Of a DNA stretch of 64,000 nt, positions 22,585-34,300 are shown in pieces. This DNA comes from Haberlea rhodopensis (lineage: Eukaryota; Streptophyta; Magnoliopsida; Lamiales; Gesneriaceae). The translations under genes and the position numbers were made by a program. Numbering within the stretch: position 1 is the first letter of the stretch; the number at the start of each line of letters is the position of its first letter. Where the stretch lies: the NCBI GenBank assembly GCA_907163345.1, contig CAJQUN010000497.1, positions 186,001 to 250,000 on the forward strand. The letters are read 5' to 3'. Below the pieces are notes generated by a model, which was not told the origin of the DNA, made no database searches, and was given only the letters and a program-made list of their open reading frames with translations.

Positions 22585-23031
22585 ATGACGATGTGGTTCC
22601 ATCCGCCAAAGATCCAACAGGGTCTGGACCAGATGATTAGGATGGGCGAACCAACCTTTCGAGAAATCGAGCCCTATTCTTCTAAGATATCCCAAGATCT
22701 TAGAGAAATCCAGAGAACAGTGCAGCGCTATGGATACCTTCAATACCATGTCCCTGCACAGATCCATCAGATCCAGAGTCAGATGGAGATCATGATCAAA
22801 CATCAGGAGGAGATTCTTGAAAACCTTCGAGATGTTCAAACCCGAGTTAAGGAATTGGAGTCAAGACCAAGTCCGAATGGAAGACGGAACGGAGGATGGT
22901 TACCACCGTCCTACGGAACAAAACCCCTTTTGCATCAAAAAGGGAAAGAAGAGGAGGTCCGGAGGCCTTTGACGGAGACTGAAAAAATGATTGCAGTCCT
23001 ACGAGGAGAACCATTACATCGCACAAAGTAA
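22585..23031 (+). CDS. Coiled-coil viral ORF (virion-associated-protein-like)
   Basis: 148 codons, ATG 22585 to TAA/TAG region at 23029-23031. The centre (about residues 35-95) is a long amphipathic helix with regular hydrophobic spacing and many Q, I and E. A basic, proline-containing tail follows. Small coiled-coil proteins with basic tails are typical of virion-associated proteins encoded before the coat protein in this family. Assignment rests on position and composition, not on a diagnostic motif, and an in-frame link to neighbours cannot be judged in a relic. Confidence 0.45.
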   Translation: MTMWFHPPKIQQGLDQMIRMGEPTFREIEPYSSKISQDLREIQRTVQRYGYLQYHVPAQIHQIQSQMEIMIKHQEEILENLRDVQTRVKELESRPSPNGRRNGGWLPPSYGTKPLLHQKGKEEEVRRPLTETEKMIAVLRGEPLHRTK

Positions 23032-23182
23032 TAGAAAAAAAATCAACCAAGAAGATCTACGTGATCTTGCTGATTCATTTGCGGGATTAAATCTCGTAGA
23101 ATTCAAGACATGAGAGCTTGTACAAAGACCTCCACCACAAGAGAGTTTCGGGTCACACAATCCACCCGAAGGTGATCAAAGT

Positions 23183-24344
23183 ATGCCACACAGGGAAGAT
23201 TTCACCTCAGCAACTTTGGATCCTCCAGTTGGAACAAGGAACCGTTCCCGAAGGCCAGATATTCATCAGACGCCCTACGAGAAATCGCAGCTAGATCCAA
23301 TCCATCCATATGGACTTATGCTCAACATGAATATTTTGGATTTCAAAAACAGAGAAGTTCTTATTGATGAATGGGCTTCAGCAATGAGAATAGCAGCAGG
23401 AACACTTGACTTAAGCAAAGAAGGATTCATTTTACTTCTAAAAATGAGTCTAGAAGGATCAGTCAAGATTGCCTAAGATCTAGGAGACCCAGGAACCGAG
23501 GAAGAAGTTTTGGCCGGAGAGTCCTTGAAAGATATCGTGGACAAGATGGCAAAATTTTTTAAAATCTGTTTCATTGGAGTTAGCTACTTCGAAGGAATGG
23601 AAGAAGAAAAGGCTAAGAAGTACAAACAAGCTTTGATTAGCCTGGAAATACATGACATCTGCTATGAAGACGAGTACATCAAACTCTTTACAGAGTATCG
23701 ATGGAAGGCGAAGATAGTAGAAAAAGATGCAGCAGAGCTGTTCTTTGCCAAAATACCGAGCCCATGGAGAGAAATGCTTATCCAGGAGTATACACTGCAT
23801 GCAATCGAGACGGTGTCCAGGAGGATGTCCTTTCTTAAAGTTAAGTTGGCGGAGTGGTGCTACCAAGCAAACCTCCAAAAGAATTTCAAGAAGCTCAGAG
23901 GGAATCAACAAAATAGCTCCTCTTTGCTGTACATGGAATGATATCCTTACAATAATTGGAAACTACCCACAAAGGCGAAAGTTGAAAAAACACAGAAGTC
24001 ATCCATATGCCCGAGGAGGTAGTTCAAGAAGAAGTAGGTCTTCATGGAGACCTAGAAAGTTCTGGTCAAAACAGAAAGCCCGAAGCTATAAATCGGGGCA
24101 AAGATCAGGACCAACAAGGAATAGAATCTCGTCGATAGGTTCTAATCAAGCTAGTTCTAGCAGAACACCAACAAAGAGAACTTTCAGACGCACACCTACT
24201 AGTGCAAATGGGAGTTTCAGAGATTGTAAATGCTGGACATGCGGAGCAAGAGGACATATCTCTACAGAGTGTCCAGAAAACCAAAGCCGTAGAGTAAGAC
24301 AATTCGAGCATACTAAAGAATTTGAGGATGCTGTCTATTTCTAG
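23183..24344 (+). pseudogene. Viral coat-protein region with zinc knuckle, broken
   Basis: Three overlapping open pieces carry one protein: 23183-23476, 23510-23941 and the end of 23727-24344. The first stop is at 23474-23476. A stop at 23939-23941 precedes a basic arginine/serine-rich stretch and the knuckle CWTCGARGHISTEC (C-X2-C-X4-H-X4-C, about 24232-24273), a hallmark of caulimovirid capsid proteins, which use it with the basic region to bind genomic nucleic acid. The second piece, acidic then aromatic, resembles the capsid core. At least two interruptions make this copy non-functional. Confidence 0.7.
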
Positions 24345-24471
24345 GATTTGGTACATGTGTATCAATTTGAGGACATTCCCTCAGATTAAAGCATCTACGA
24401 AGAAGAGATCTATCCTGATTATGGAGGTGAATCTAGCTCAGAATTAGAGTGAATGAGAGTTCCTTCAACAC

Positions 24472-25596
24472 ATGATTAGAGAAGAGTCGTCGGGGTTTTT
24501 CTCTCATACCACTGTTTCTCATAAAACCCTTATGAGGATCATGAAAGAAGAGCCAAAGCTTCAGATGTACAATGGATATACAATTGGAGCGATGGAAAAA
24601 GACATGGATATGATTGATATTCGAAGCATGAAGCATCAGATTATCCATAGGGTAACAACAGGTGAATTTGCGATGCCAATGGAATTCACGGGAAACCAAA
24701 TTGAGATGCAGTTAATCCCCTACAGAGAAATCCAGGAGATTAAGAACAAGGTCAAAAGAGAAGTTGCTAACACACTCTCACGGATTCATATTGGAGCCAT
24801 TAGAGTAATCATCAAGGCAAATTTCAAGGAAGGAATTGATTCGCCACTCAATTTGGCAATCTTCGCAAGAGAATCCCGAACATCAAAGATTCTTGTTTAG
24901 GAGCAGTTGCAGGAAAATTGGTATGCGGGAAAAATAGCTTTCAACATATATCCTAGAATTGCATACAATTTGGGAGATTGAGATTTCAACAAAGTCGTAA
25001 TTCTTCATCAAGATTTTAAAAGAGAAGATTTTATGAAAGAAGGGATCATGCCTTACTCGATCACCTACAAGGTGTCATACGCACTCTCGAATACTCATCA
25101 TTCTGAGGTATTCTTGAGAAAGGAGTTCATCGAAGTCCCTAGAATCTTCGAAGACTTCGCCAAAGCTGTATTGCCAGATATTATTGATACTCCGACAATA
25201 GGAGAGATCGACATGAGGATACAAGATCAACCTGTTCTGAATAGAAGCAGGAGACTTATGATCGAGCCAAGAAGAATGTCTTTCCAACAGGATATGTTAA
25301 TCAGCAACTATCCGAAGGAAAAACAAAAGGCAGTCTCAAGTAGAATTCAGAAAATCCCCGATGTATTCAAAACAACAGGAAAACTGAAATGCCCAGAAGG
25401 CTGGAGAGAAGTGCAGATAATTTTCGACATCACTGAGAAGAATAATATCTTCCCCTGCGATGTCCTATGTTATTTGCAACAACCTACAGTTGGCAAATTT
25501 CAAGGAAACCTTCAAATTGGTGAAATTGATCTCACAACTGAAGGAATTGCCAGAAGAATCCCAGAACAGCTTATTCCAGGGATTGAATTTCTCTAG
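24472..25596 (+). pseudogene. Viral movement-protein region, broken
   Basis: Two open pieces (24472-24900 and 25033-25596) with stops between. The first contains HIGAIRVIIKANFKEGID followed by SPLN, matching the conserved core of caulimovirid movement proteins that enlarge plasmodesmata for cell-to-cell spread. The second continues as the C-terminal part, and its last ~60 codons lead toward the protease. The region lies downstream of the capsid knuckle, the reverse of badnaviruses. The stop at 24898-24900 and at least one more near 24980 break it. Confidence 0.7.
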
Positions 25597-25689
25597 GAAC
25601 ATAAACCTTGGGAAAGATTGCAAGATGGAATAGAATTCACGGCCGCCGAAAAGAGATACCGAATTCGATGACCACCAGTCCATTCTCAA

Positions 25690-26020
25690 TATACATCTCT
25701 GTGGGGATGTTATATGAGAAGTACAAGGCAGAATATTTTGCAGCCTACATTGACTCAGGAGCTGGAATATAAACTGTCAGGCGAGAAATCTTCCCCAAAG
25801 AAGTTGGTGAGAAATTACCAGCCATTACCGGAAGAGACTTTTCCAAACGGATCCTTATTTTTAATGAAGGAGTCCAGGGAGCGGAAATAATTATCGACGG
25901 AGAAGGCGGTACCCCATGGTACAAAGTCAAAACTCCACCTATATATTTCCATGATACAGGTGCAGATATGTTGTTGGGAAACAATTTCCTATAGACATTC
26001 AAGACATTCACTCAAGAGAA
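25690..26020 (+). pseudogene. Viral aspartic protease region, broken
   Basis: YIDSGAG at 25746-25766 is the D-S/T-G-A active site, immediately followed by a TAA at 25770-25772. Further on a LLGNNFL segment (about 25972-25992) matches the second conserved block of pararetroviral proteases, followed by another stop. The enzyme would cleave the polyprotein; this copy cannot make it. Confidence 0.65.
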
Positions 26021-26024
26021 TGAA

Positions 26025-26381
26025 ATGAGAAGACTTATTTTCACAACTCTGTGTGAACATAAGATTATGGTACAACGATTACGGGAGGCGTTTCACAGAA
26101 AATTCCCCATTAGTTTTCGCAACAAGCGTGGTGATGAAGGAAAACTTCGACACCCAAAGATGAAAGATCAGCGGAAATTTGGAGAGGCAATTCTTCAGTT
26201 CCGACAACAAGGTCCTAGTGAAAAGGATTCTCAAACTTTTGACTGGGTTAATATCATGACTTTCAGAGAACAGGATGAGGAAAGAGTGACTCCAGAAACC
26301 CTGTTGCTACTGAAAAATGCATTACGAGAAGAAGTTCCACAACCTGAAACTACCCTCGAAGAGGAAAGCCAAGATTGGTGA
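26025..26381 (+). pseudogene. Viral spacer between protease and RT, with likely deletion
   Basis: 118 codons, rich in K, R and E, without a motif I know. The frame ends at TGA 26379-26381, exactly where the RT core begins in another frame. The N-terminal RT segment expected here (fingers, before VINYKGIN) is not seen, so a deletion joined the spacer to mid-RT near 26370. Confidence 0.5.
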
Positions 26382-27467
26382 TCAACTATAAAGGGATCAA
26401 CGAAATCTTGGAATTCGATGGATATTTTATCCCAAGCAGAGAACATTTGGTAAATAGCATCAAGAATGCCAAAGTGTTTTCTAAGTTTGATTGGAAGTCT
26501 GGGTTCTACCAGATTATAATGGAGGAAGCAAGCAGAAAATTCACAGCATTCTCCACACCACAAGGACATTATATCTGGAATGTCATGCCAATGGGATTAG
26601 GGAATGCTCCCCAGATATATCAGAGAAAGATGGATAATCTTTTCAAGGATTACTTCAGCTTCATGTTCGTGTATATTGACGACATTCTTATAGAGTCAAA
26701 AAACATGAAAGAACATCTTAAACATTTGGAAATCTTTTTTTCAGATGTTTGTTACAAGGAAGGGTTATTGTTTTCCGAAAAGAAAGCAGTGGTTGCTACA
26801 AGAAAATCGAGTTCCTTGGAGTCTAGATCGACGAATCTGGAATTATCCTGCAGAATCATATTGTTGAAAAAGTACAAGGATATCCTGATGACCTCAAGGA
26901 TCTAAAGCAACTTCAGAGTTTTTTAGGAGTTTTTAATTTTGCTGGAATGTTCAATCTAGCAAACCACAGGAAGGTGTTCAGTCCACTACTCAAAAAAGAT
27001 GTTAAGTTTGCGTGGAATGAAGATCACAGACAAGCTGTCAAACAGCTTAAAGAGGTGTGCAAGAAACTACCAAAGCTTGCAATCCCAAACGATGAAGATG
27101 AACTGGTGTTATACACCGATGCCAGTGATCATTGGTGGGCGGCAGTACTTATGAAGGCCACACCAGAAGAAGAAGTGCCATGTAGATATTGCAGCGGTCT
27201 ATTTGATAGCAGCGAAGTTATTAGATGACACATCAACGAGAAAGAATTCTTTGCAGTTCGAAAAGGTTTCAAAAATGGCCTTTATTCTTACTTGCAAAAA
27301 AGTTTATCTTAAAAATAGATAACACTAGTGTTAAGTCTTTTCTGAAAAACAAAATTGAATCAAAACCAGAAAAGGCTAGACTTTTACAATGGCAAGCTGA
27401 ATGCCAATATTATGATTATGATATTGTCATAGTGAAATCTGATAAAAATGTTCTTGCAGATTTCTGA
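26375..27467 (+). pseudogene. Viral reverse transcriptase-RNase H, broken
   Basis: RT copies the terminally redundant RNA into DNA, and RNase H removes the template. The RT palm is open from 26375 to 26905: VINYKGINEIL, FDWKSGFYQI, the QGHYIWNVMPMGLGNAP block, and catalytic YIDD at 26672-26683. A frame change follows near 26800-26940. The connection and RNase H (26947-27228) show LVLYTDASDHWWAAVL with the first catalytic D. The remaining RNase H is in another frame (27225-27467) and ends at TGA. No integrase follows. The YIDD motif without integrase identifies a pararetrovirus. Confidence 0.82.
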
Positions 27468-27474
27468 ACACGAA

Positions 27475-28576
27475 ATGGAGGGACACATTGCTAGCGATAC
27501 CCTCAAACGAGTTAGGAATCTCAGGGAAAACCTGGAGATCCTGGAACGAGATTTTGGGACTCTTTCTCTCGATGCAGAGGCCGCGGGATGACTTCAACGA
27601 GCAGGTCAGGAACTTGTTACTGATCATATAGAGCATGCTTTCGGGACCATGAACGATTGTTTGAAGTCTTGAAAGTGCCTATCCTTCAGGCCGCACCTTC
27701 AGCGGTGCAAAAAGAAGTGGTTAGAGAACGGTGCTCATCTAACCCGGAGGTAAGGGATTCAAGTACCCCTGTCACGAGTGCTGCAGATGATGCATTCCTT
27801 GAGGATGTACAAGCTGTACCGAATGTTGAGGGTCAGGTGTCATCAAAATCTGAACCTTCAAGTCAACCCAGCACCTCTGGGGTAAAAGAGGGAGAGTTGA
27901 ATCTTAGGCCAATGACTGGCAAGTCTAAGGTTCAAACTAATGATGATTTAGTTTCTTCACCTATGCAGAATTACCAAAACACTTGGGAGAAACTAATTCC
28001 AGGCGAGGTATCAACCCAGACAAATCTATAGTTGATATCTCAGGGAAATATCCGAGAGTTTGGATGAAACCAGGCAGCCATCCAAACGATGTTCAAGAAT
28101 GGTATAATTTCGGAGCTCTGGCTTCGGTTTATACTGTGGCACCAGCCTTCTCTGAAATATCAAAATTAGCGAAATGGATCAGAGAAGTTGTTTATGAGAC
28201 TTGGGACAATAATCCACATTTGGCAAGAGGCGATATCTTGGAGTTGTATTTTTTTAGTGCTGCTCCAGAACCGGCGAAGAAAGGCTTCATCGAAGCTTTT
28301 CATTTTATCAAGCTTAGAAGACCAGATGGAAACGCCCTGAAAAATATAAAAATGGCGTTACCAGAAGGAATTCCAATTTTGGCTGGAACTATCACAGAGG
28401 ATGAAGTTTCAACCAGACGAGGATGGGGTCTTTGGGTTTGTCTAACAGAAATGGACAAAGTCAAGTACTCATTCAAGTTCTTTCAGAATTCAGCCAACAG
28501 AACTTTCTTGTTGCGGGGTCCTCGTTACTTAATCCGTTATGTATCAGGTCATTATACATATGTGAGTGAGAATTAA
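27475..28576 (+). pseudogene. Terminal viral ORF (possible transactivator/inclusion protein)
   Basis: An ATG at 27475 lies just after the polymerase stop, as for the last ORF of caulimo-, cavemo- and solendoviruses. The first piece (helical, leucine-rich) stops near 27588. A middle piece (27657-28031) is rich in S, P, E and T. The well-folded C-terminal piece (27983-28576, about 190 codons, stop TAA 28574-28576) is aromatic-rich and ends with a Y-rich tail. Position suggests the translational transactivator/inclusion-body protein. No viroplasmin motif was recognised, so a genus-specific ORF of unknown role is the alternative. Confidence 0.45.
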
Positions 28577-28614
28577 GTAAATCATACACTGATTAAGAGT
28601 TTAGTTATGTAGGT

Positions 28615-29845
28615 TGTTACAAGTTGACAAAAACCATGTCATAATATACATCATATGTACAATAAAACAACCTAGACCAATAACTCCTAAGCAGTGGTTC
28701 AGCTCGCAGCGGAATAAGACTCACAATCCCGCCCTCCCACGTCTATGAGTCCCTACAGAAACAATTACACAACATGAGCATAGATAAACAACTATCTCAG
28801 TGCGATATCAATAAGAAACATAAACGATAAAACACTATAAACATCAACCGTGATTGTTCTGTATCATGCATCATCAAATGCAAATATGTCATGACATGTC
28901 TCATCCCTCATCCTGTTATAACCAGACCAATATGATATGCCTATCTCAGCTCAATATGTCAGTGGAACCTCCTCACATCTTCATATTAGCAGCACATATA
29001 ACAGCCAGAGCATATACACAACCGGCGTATACCTCTCATGCCAAAGCATATATAGCATACCTATCGTGGCAACAATCCCAGCCAAAGCATGTGCCCCACA
29101 CTGGCATATCTATCGTGGCAATGATCTTAGCCAAATCATATGCGACATATCTATCGTGGCATCCATCTCAACAATATAAACCTCATGAATGCATATGCAT
29201 ATGATACCACTAATCATATGTTATAATACCCACATCATCATCACAATAATATCATATACTCGTACGTCAGAACGTACCTGTTATGCGACACAACAGATAG
29301 AAATAAGGCGTCAATGTTTACCCGCCTCGTTGTCCCATCCCCTGTGATGATGCTACATAAATACCAATAATGTATCATGTTATCATAGGCATCAAAATAA
29401 AAGTCCACAAAAATATAACATTTAAGTCTACCGATCGATCGGTCACTCTAGCGATCGATCGGTCCAAACATGCAACCCTAGCGATCGATCTGTCAGAAGC
29501 TAGCGAGCGATCGCTCTAAAGTCTGAATTTCTTAAAAATGCTACGGCATTCGAGCAATCGATCGGTCGCCTTCAGCGATCAATCGCTACCTACACCGCCT
29601 TACATCCCCTGTTTCACCGATCGATCGGTCGACAACATTAGAACAATGGCGATTTTGATGCTTATCTTCATGGTTCTTCTCATACACCTTAATTCATACC
29701 ATAACAACTTGAACACTAGATAAACTAGCATCATATACACATCTTTCCATCATTTTATACTTTCAAATGATTACTTTAAACTCATAGCAATTCATATGCA
29801 AGTAGTAACTTTACATGCTTCAAGTTTGATAAACTAAGCACATAT
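28615..29845 (-). mobile_element. Left part of a Gypsy 3' LTR (element G3), split by insertion
   Basis: Non-coding DNA resembling the LTRs of this Gypsy group (short ATCGTGGCA-type repeats at 29050-29170, CGATCGATCG cluster at 29431-29635). It continues after the inserted element at 49968-50450, which ends GAGGCATTACA followed by a CTCCCCTACTTA tract (the minus-strand purine tract). The left boundary, TGTTACAAG at about 28615, is tentative. Frames inside are not credible genes. Confidence 0.55.
29431..29635. repeat. Cluster of CGATCGATCG palindromes
   Basis: Seven or so motifs such as ACCGATCGATCGGTC, GCGATCGATCGGTC and GCGAGCGATCGCTC in ~200 bp within the G3 LTR. Same theme as 12426-12650 but in a different element and sequence context. 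Confidence 0.75.
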
Positions 29846-31292
29846 TGTAAGGCCTCGATACCTTAAGCACGTAATAATGACATAATTAGAGCTTAGCATG
29901 CATTAAAAATGGTTTAAGGATTCCGGTTGTTACATGAGCTAATAGGATTACAGGTCAAAAATAAAATTTCAAGAGACTATTAGTTACATTCCAAATCATG
30001 AATGCTAGTTGTAGATTTTACACTACTCCTAGAGTAGAGACTATCCAAAATCCTGCATCCTACTCCTTTAATGCCCCTCGAAGCTCACTGCCTCAAACCG
30101 GCCCTTAGCCCTTCAAACCCCAAAAGTGTACCTACAGGAACAACCCACCATGAGCATGTATATCACCTTTCAACACAATGAAACACAATAATATAATTAA
30201 GCGCATGAGACATTTAATAGATATGCTCCCTGTTATCCCACACTAACGCATTTTGATTGTTGTTCCTGTTTCAAAAGCTCATGCATAAATCATTAGCTCA
30301 TAGTGTAAATGATTGGTACCACATTCCAATTATAACCACAATGATCTCTAGAAATGTGACTGTTCCGGTCCTGTTTCAACAGCGGAATTTTAGGACCCCT
30401 CGCTTCGACATATAGCGGCATCATATGATATCCCTCGCTTCGACTATGACAGCGGCATGTACATCGCTTTGACATGACAGCGCAAATATCATACTACCTT
30501 CGCTTCATATGACAGCGGCAAGTACCTCCCTCGCTTGGAGATAACAACTACCGGAACATTCATCATTTCTCACCACAATAATCAAACACAACAGTTGATT
30601 CCATTATCATGATATGTCACTATTATTTCACATATACCATCACATATAAGGACTCATTACCCATGATATACATAATCAAAAGCGTAACACATTTTACCGT
30701 CCGATGCCCGTACGTCTCACTACGTACCTGAATCTCAAAGTGGAGAAGTTGAAGAACTTTATCTCCTCGATGTTGTTGGTACCTGGGATGGTTCACTTGA
30801 GCTTCAATATTTTTGCAAGAAATCACAAAAAGGACTCTTTTCCAAAGTTTTCTCCTTCTCTCTTTGCTAAGAAACGAAAATGGGGTTTTTTGGATAGGAT
30901 GTTGGATGAATTTGACATAAAGGAGCATAAGGTGTGGCTGGAATTAAAAGGAGAAAAAGTGGAGTTTTTAATATATTAATCCAAATACAAGTTGCTAGCA
31001 TGCTGTGTAAAATTATGCCCAACATGACATTTTAAAACTCCTTTTTAAATATGCACTAAGACTCATATTAATCATGCTCTACACAATTAATTATAAAACC
31101 CACTCCAAACAATTCCTACTAACAATCCAATTTCCCAACATGCAACGAATGCATCCCGAAATGGGAAAAACCCGGTCACGCCCACCGCATGACTACAATT
31201 TTTACCGAAACGAATAATTAAACAACAAGGGTAATTAATACTACAACACCATTAGTGTTCAAAAATCACATACTTATTTCGGGGATATCACA
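29846..31292 (-). repeat. 3' LTR of chromovirus G2
   Basis: 1447-bp repeat, plus-strand start TGTAAGGCCTCGATACC and end GGGATATCACA. Contains CGCT...AGCG hairpins at 30390-30540. Compared with 48548-49962 it keeps ~11 bp near 30808 and ~30 bp near 30975 that the other copy lacks. Confidence 0.92.
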
Positions 31293-31328
31293 ATACTCCC
31301 CTACTTATAAGATTTCGTCCTCGAAATC
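31293..31328 (-). promoter_or_regulatory. Purine tract and adjacent hairpin of G2
   Basis: Minus strand GTAGGGGAG lies against the 3' LTR. Directly upstream is GATTTCGAGGACGAAATC (complement of 31311-31328), a stem with an AGGA loop. Equivalent stems sit at 13407-13424 and 50469-50486. Confidence 0.65.
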
Positions 31329-31361
31329 CACATGCACCCACTAAACGAAACTAAACATAAA

Positions 31362-34300
31362 TCACATACCAGAGAATAGTTCCGGATAGTGCTGCACCAT
31401 ATGTCGTTCTGTCTCCCACGTGGCCTCTTCGACACCCCGACGATCCCACTGAACCTTGACCATCGGTATAACCTTGCTTCGAAGTCTGCGATCCTCTCAA
31501 TCTAAAATTCTGACTGTTCGTTCAACATAGGACACATCTGAACCCAACTGGACCTCTGTGGGCTGTAAAACATGAGACGGGTCTGGCTCATACTTCCGCA
31601 ACATAGAGACATGGAAGACGTCATATATACTAGACAATGACGGCGGTAGAGCCAAACGGTATGCCAAAGTACCGATGCGCTGCAATATCTCATATGGCTC
31701 AACATACCTTGGAGACAACTTCCCGCGCATACCAAAACGAACCACACCTCTGAAAGGTGAGATCTTCAAAAAGACCTTATCTCCCACTTGGAATTCCAAC
31801 GTCGCCGCCATTTATTAGCGTAGGCTGCTTGCCTATCCTGAGCTGCTTTCATCTTCTGACGGATCACTTTGATTTTCTCTTCCATTTCCCGAATCAAATC
31901 CGATCCTCCGACCGTCTTACCAGTCAAGTCCTCCCAGTTCAACGGTGACCTACAATGTCGACCGTAAAGAGCCTCGAATGGAGCCATCTGAATGCTTGCC
32001 TGATAGCTGTTATTGTAAGAGAACTCTACTAGTGGCACTGAATCTTGCCACGTAGTATCAAACTCCAGCACACATGCCCTCAACATATCTTCAAGCGTCT
32101 GTATGGTGAGCTCTGTCTGGCCGTCTATCTGAGGGTGATAAGCTATACTCAGTCTCACTTCCGTACCCAAAGCTGATTGAAGGCCTTCCCAAAAATGTGA
32201 TGTGAACCGTGGGTCTCTGTCAGACACAATCGAGACTGGAATCCCATGCAACCTCACTACGTCCTGTACATACAATTGGGCCATCTTTAAGTATGTGTAC
32301 GACATACAATAAGGGATGAAGTGAGCCACCTTCGTCAGTCTATCCACGATCACGCAGATCGCATCAAATCCCGAGGTAGTCCTTGGAAAGTGGGTCACGA
32401 AGTCCATAGATATGTGTTCCCACTTCCACTCTGGTATTTCTAAACTTTTCAACTCGCCACCATGCCTTTGCCTCTCCGCTTTCAATTGCTGACAAATCAA
32501 GCACTTCTTAACAAAGGTGGTGACGTCTCTTTTCATCCGCCTCCACCAAAACTGGTCGCACAAGTCCTTGTACATCTTTCTCCCACCTGGATGTATGCTA
32601 AACCTGCTGCTATGAGCACGATGCAAGATCCCTTGACGCAACTCTGGTGCCTTCGGTACTACCCAACGGTTACCAAGCCTCAAAGAACCATCTTCTGCCA
32701 CTCTGAACTTTGACGACTGACCCAGACGTAATAATGATAACCATCTCTGCACCTCAACGGCTGACATATGAGCTTTCCTGATAGATTCAAAGATGTCCGG
32801 CTCTGCCAATAGGGTCGATACATGTATCGGTGGTGTATCTACATCAAAGTCATATCCCAGATGACAACAGGAAGTCATCATGGCTGATAGCTGAATAGCA
32901 TCCTCTGCGGTATACTTCACCTTCCTACTCAAGGCATCAGCTGTCAGGTTCGCCTTCCCCGGATGGTACTCTATCTCACAGTCATAGTCCTTGAGCAAGT
33001 CCATCCACATCCTCTGCCTCATATTCAGTTCCGCTTGGGTGAATAAGAACTTCAAGCTCTTATGGTCCGTATAAATGATAAATGAAGTACCATATAGATA
33101 ATGCCGCCAAATTTTCAAGGCGAAAATGATAGCCGCCAGTTCCAAATCATGAACTGGGTATCTGGTCTCATGAGGCTTCAACTGTCTCGAAGCATAAGCC
33201 ACCACGTGCTTATCCTGCATCATTACGCAGCCCAAACCATGCAATGATGCATCTGTGTACAAAGCAAACCTCTCGTTCTCCGAAGGAATCACCAATACAG
33301 GTGCTGTAGTCAACCGGTGCTTCAACTCTTGGAAGCTCTGCTCACATGCTTCAGACCACAAAAACGGAACACCTTTCTGAGTCAACTGCGTCAACGGCTT
33401 AGCGATCTTAGAGAATCCCTCGATGAAACGTCGGTAATATCCCGCTAAACCAAGGAAGCTCCGGATCTCGGGCACAGATGTAGGCGCAGACCAATCCATC
33501 ACTGCCTCCACCTTCCTGGGATCCACAGATATCCCATCATTAGAGATCACATGCCCCAAAATACTACGCTGCTCAACCAAAAATCACACTTGCTGAGCTT
33601 GGCATACAATTGATTGTCCCTAAGAATCTGAAGTACTGCTCTCAAATGATTCTTGTGCTCTTCCTCACTCCGAGAGTAGATAAGTATGTCGTCAATAAAT
33701 ACTATGACGAACTGATCAAGGTATGGTTGGAACACTCGGTTCATCAAGCTCATAAAGACAGTCGGGCCGTTCGTCACTCCAAACGGCATGACCGAAAACT
33801 CATAATGTCCATAACGGGTCCGGAATGTTGTCTTCTGCACATCTTCCTTTTGAACTCGAATTTGGTGGTACCCCGACCTCAAATCAATTTTACTATACAA
33901 CCTCGTGCCCTGCAACTGATCAAACAAGTCATCGATCCTCGGAAGAGGGTATTTATTCTTCACTGTGACCTTGTTCAATTGTGTGTAATCGATGCACAGA
34001 CGCATCGATCCATCTTTCTTTTTCACAAATAATACCGGCGCACCCCAAGGCGATACGCTAGGGCGTATGTAACCCTTATCAAGGAGTTCCTGAAGCTGCT
34101 CTTTCAACTCCCTTAACTCTGCCGGTGCCATCCAGTATGGGGCACGAGAAATAGCGGATGTTCCCGGTAGTAATTCGATCCCAAACTCGACTTCCCTAGC
34201 CGGTGGAAATCCGAGAATCTCCTCAGGGAATACATCGGCAAACTCGGCGACTACGGGTATATCCTCGACCCTTAACTCTTCCTTCTTTCCAGCAATGTCA

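Larger units (their letters stand above)
22262..28576 (+). mobile_element. Endogenous pararetrovirus relic (Caulimoviridae), degraded
   Basis: A plus-strand gene series starting at an iMet primer site. It shows a small ORF, a coiled-coil ORF, a coat-protein region with zinc knuckle, a movement-protein region, aspartic protease, RT-RNase H and a terminal ORF. No integrase and no flanking LTRs are present, which separates it from Gypsy elements. Coat protein upstream of movement protein is the order I know from cavemo- and solendovirus-type genomes; in badnaviruses it is reversed. Genus assignment needs RT-RNase H phylogeny. About 6.3 kb is present against 7-8 kb for the family, and every long frame is interrupted. 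TA repeats lie 600-900 bp upstream. The right end is probably cut by the Gypsy LTR near 28615. Confidence 0.85.

Noticed and set aside
22262..28576. A Gypsy retrotransposon instead of a pararetrovirus
   Set aside because: No integrase, no LTRs beside the primer site, and a movement-protein core is present.
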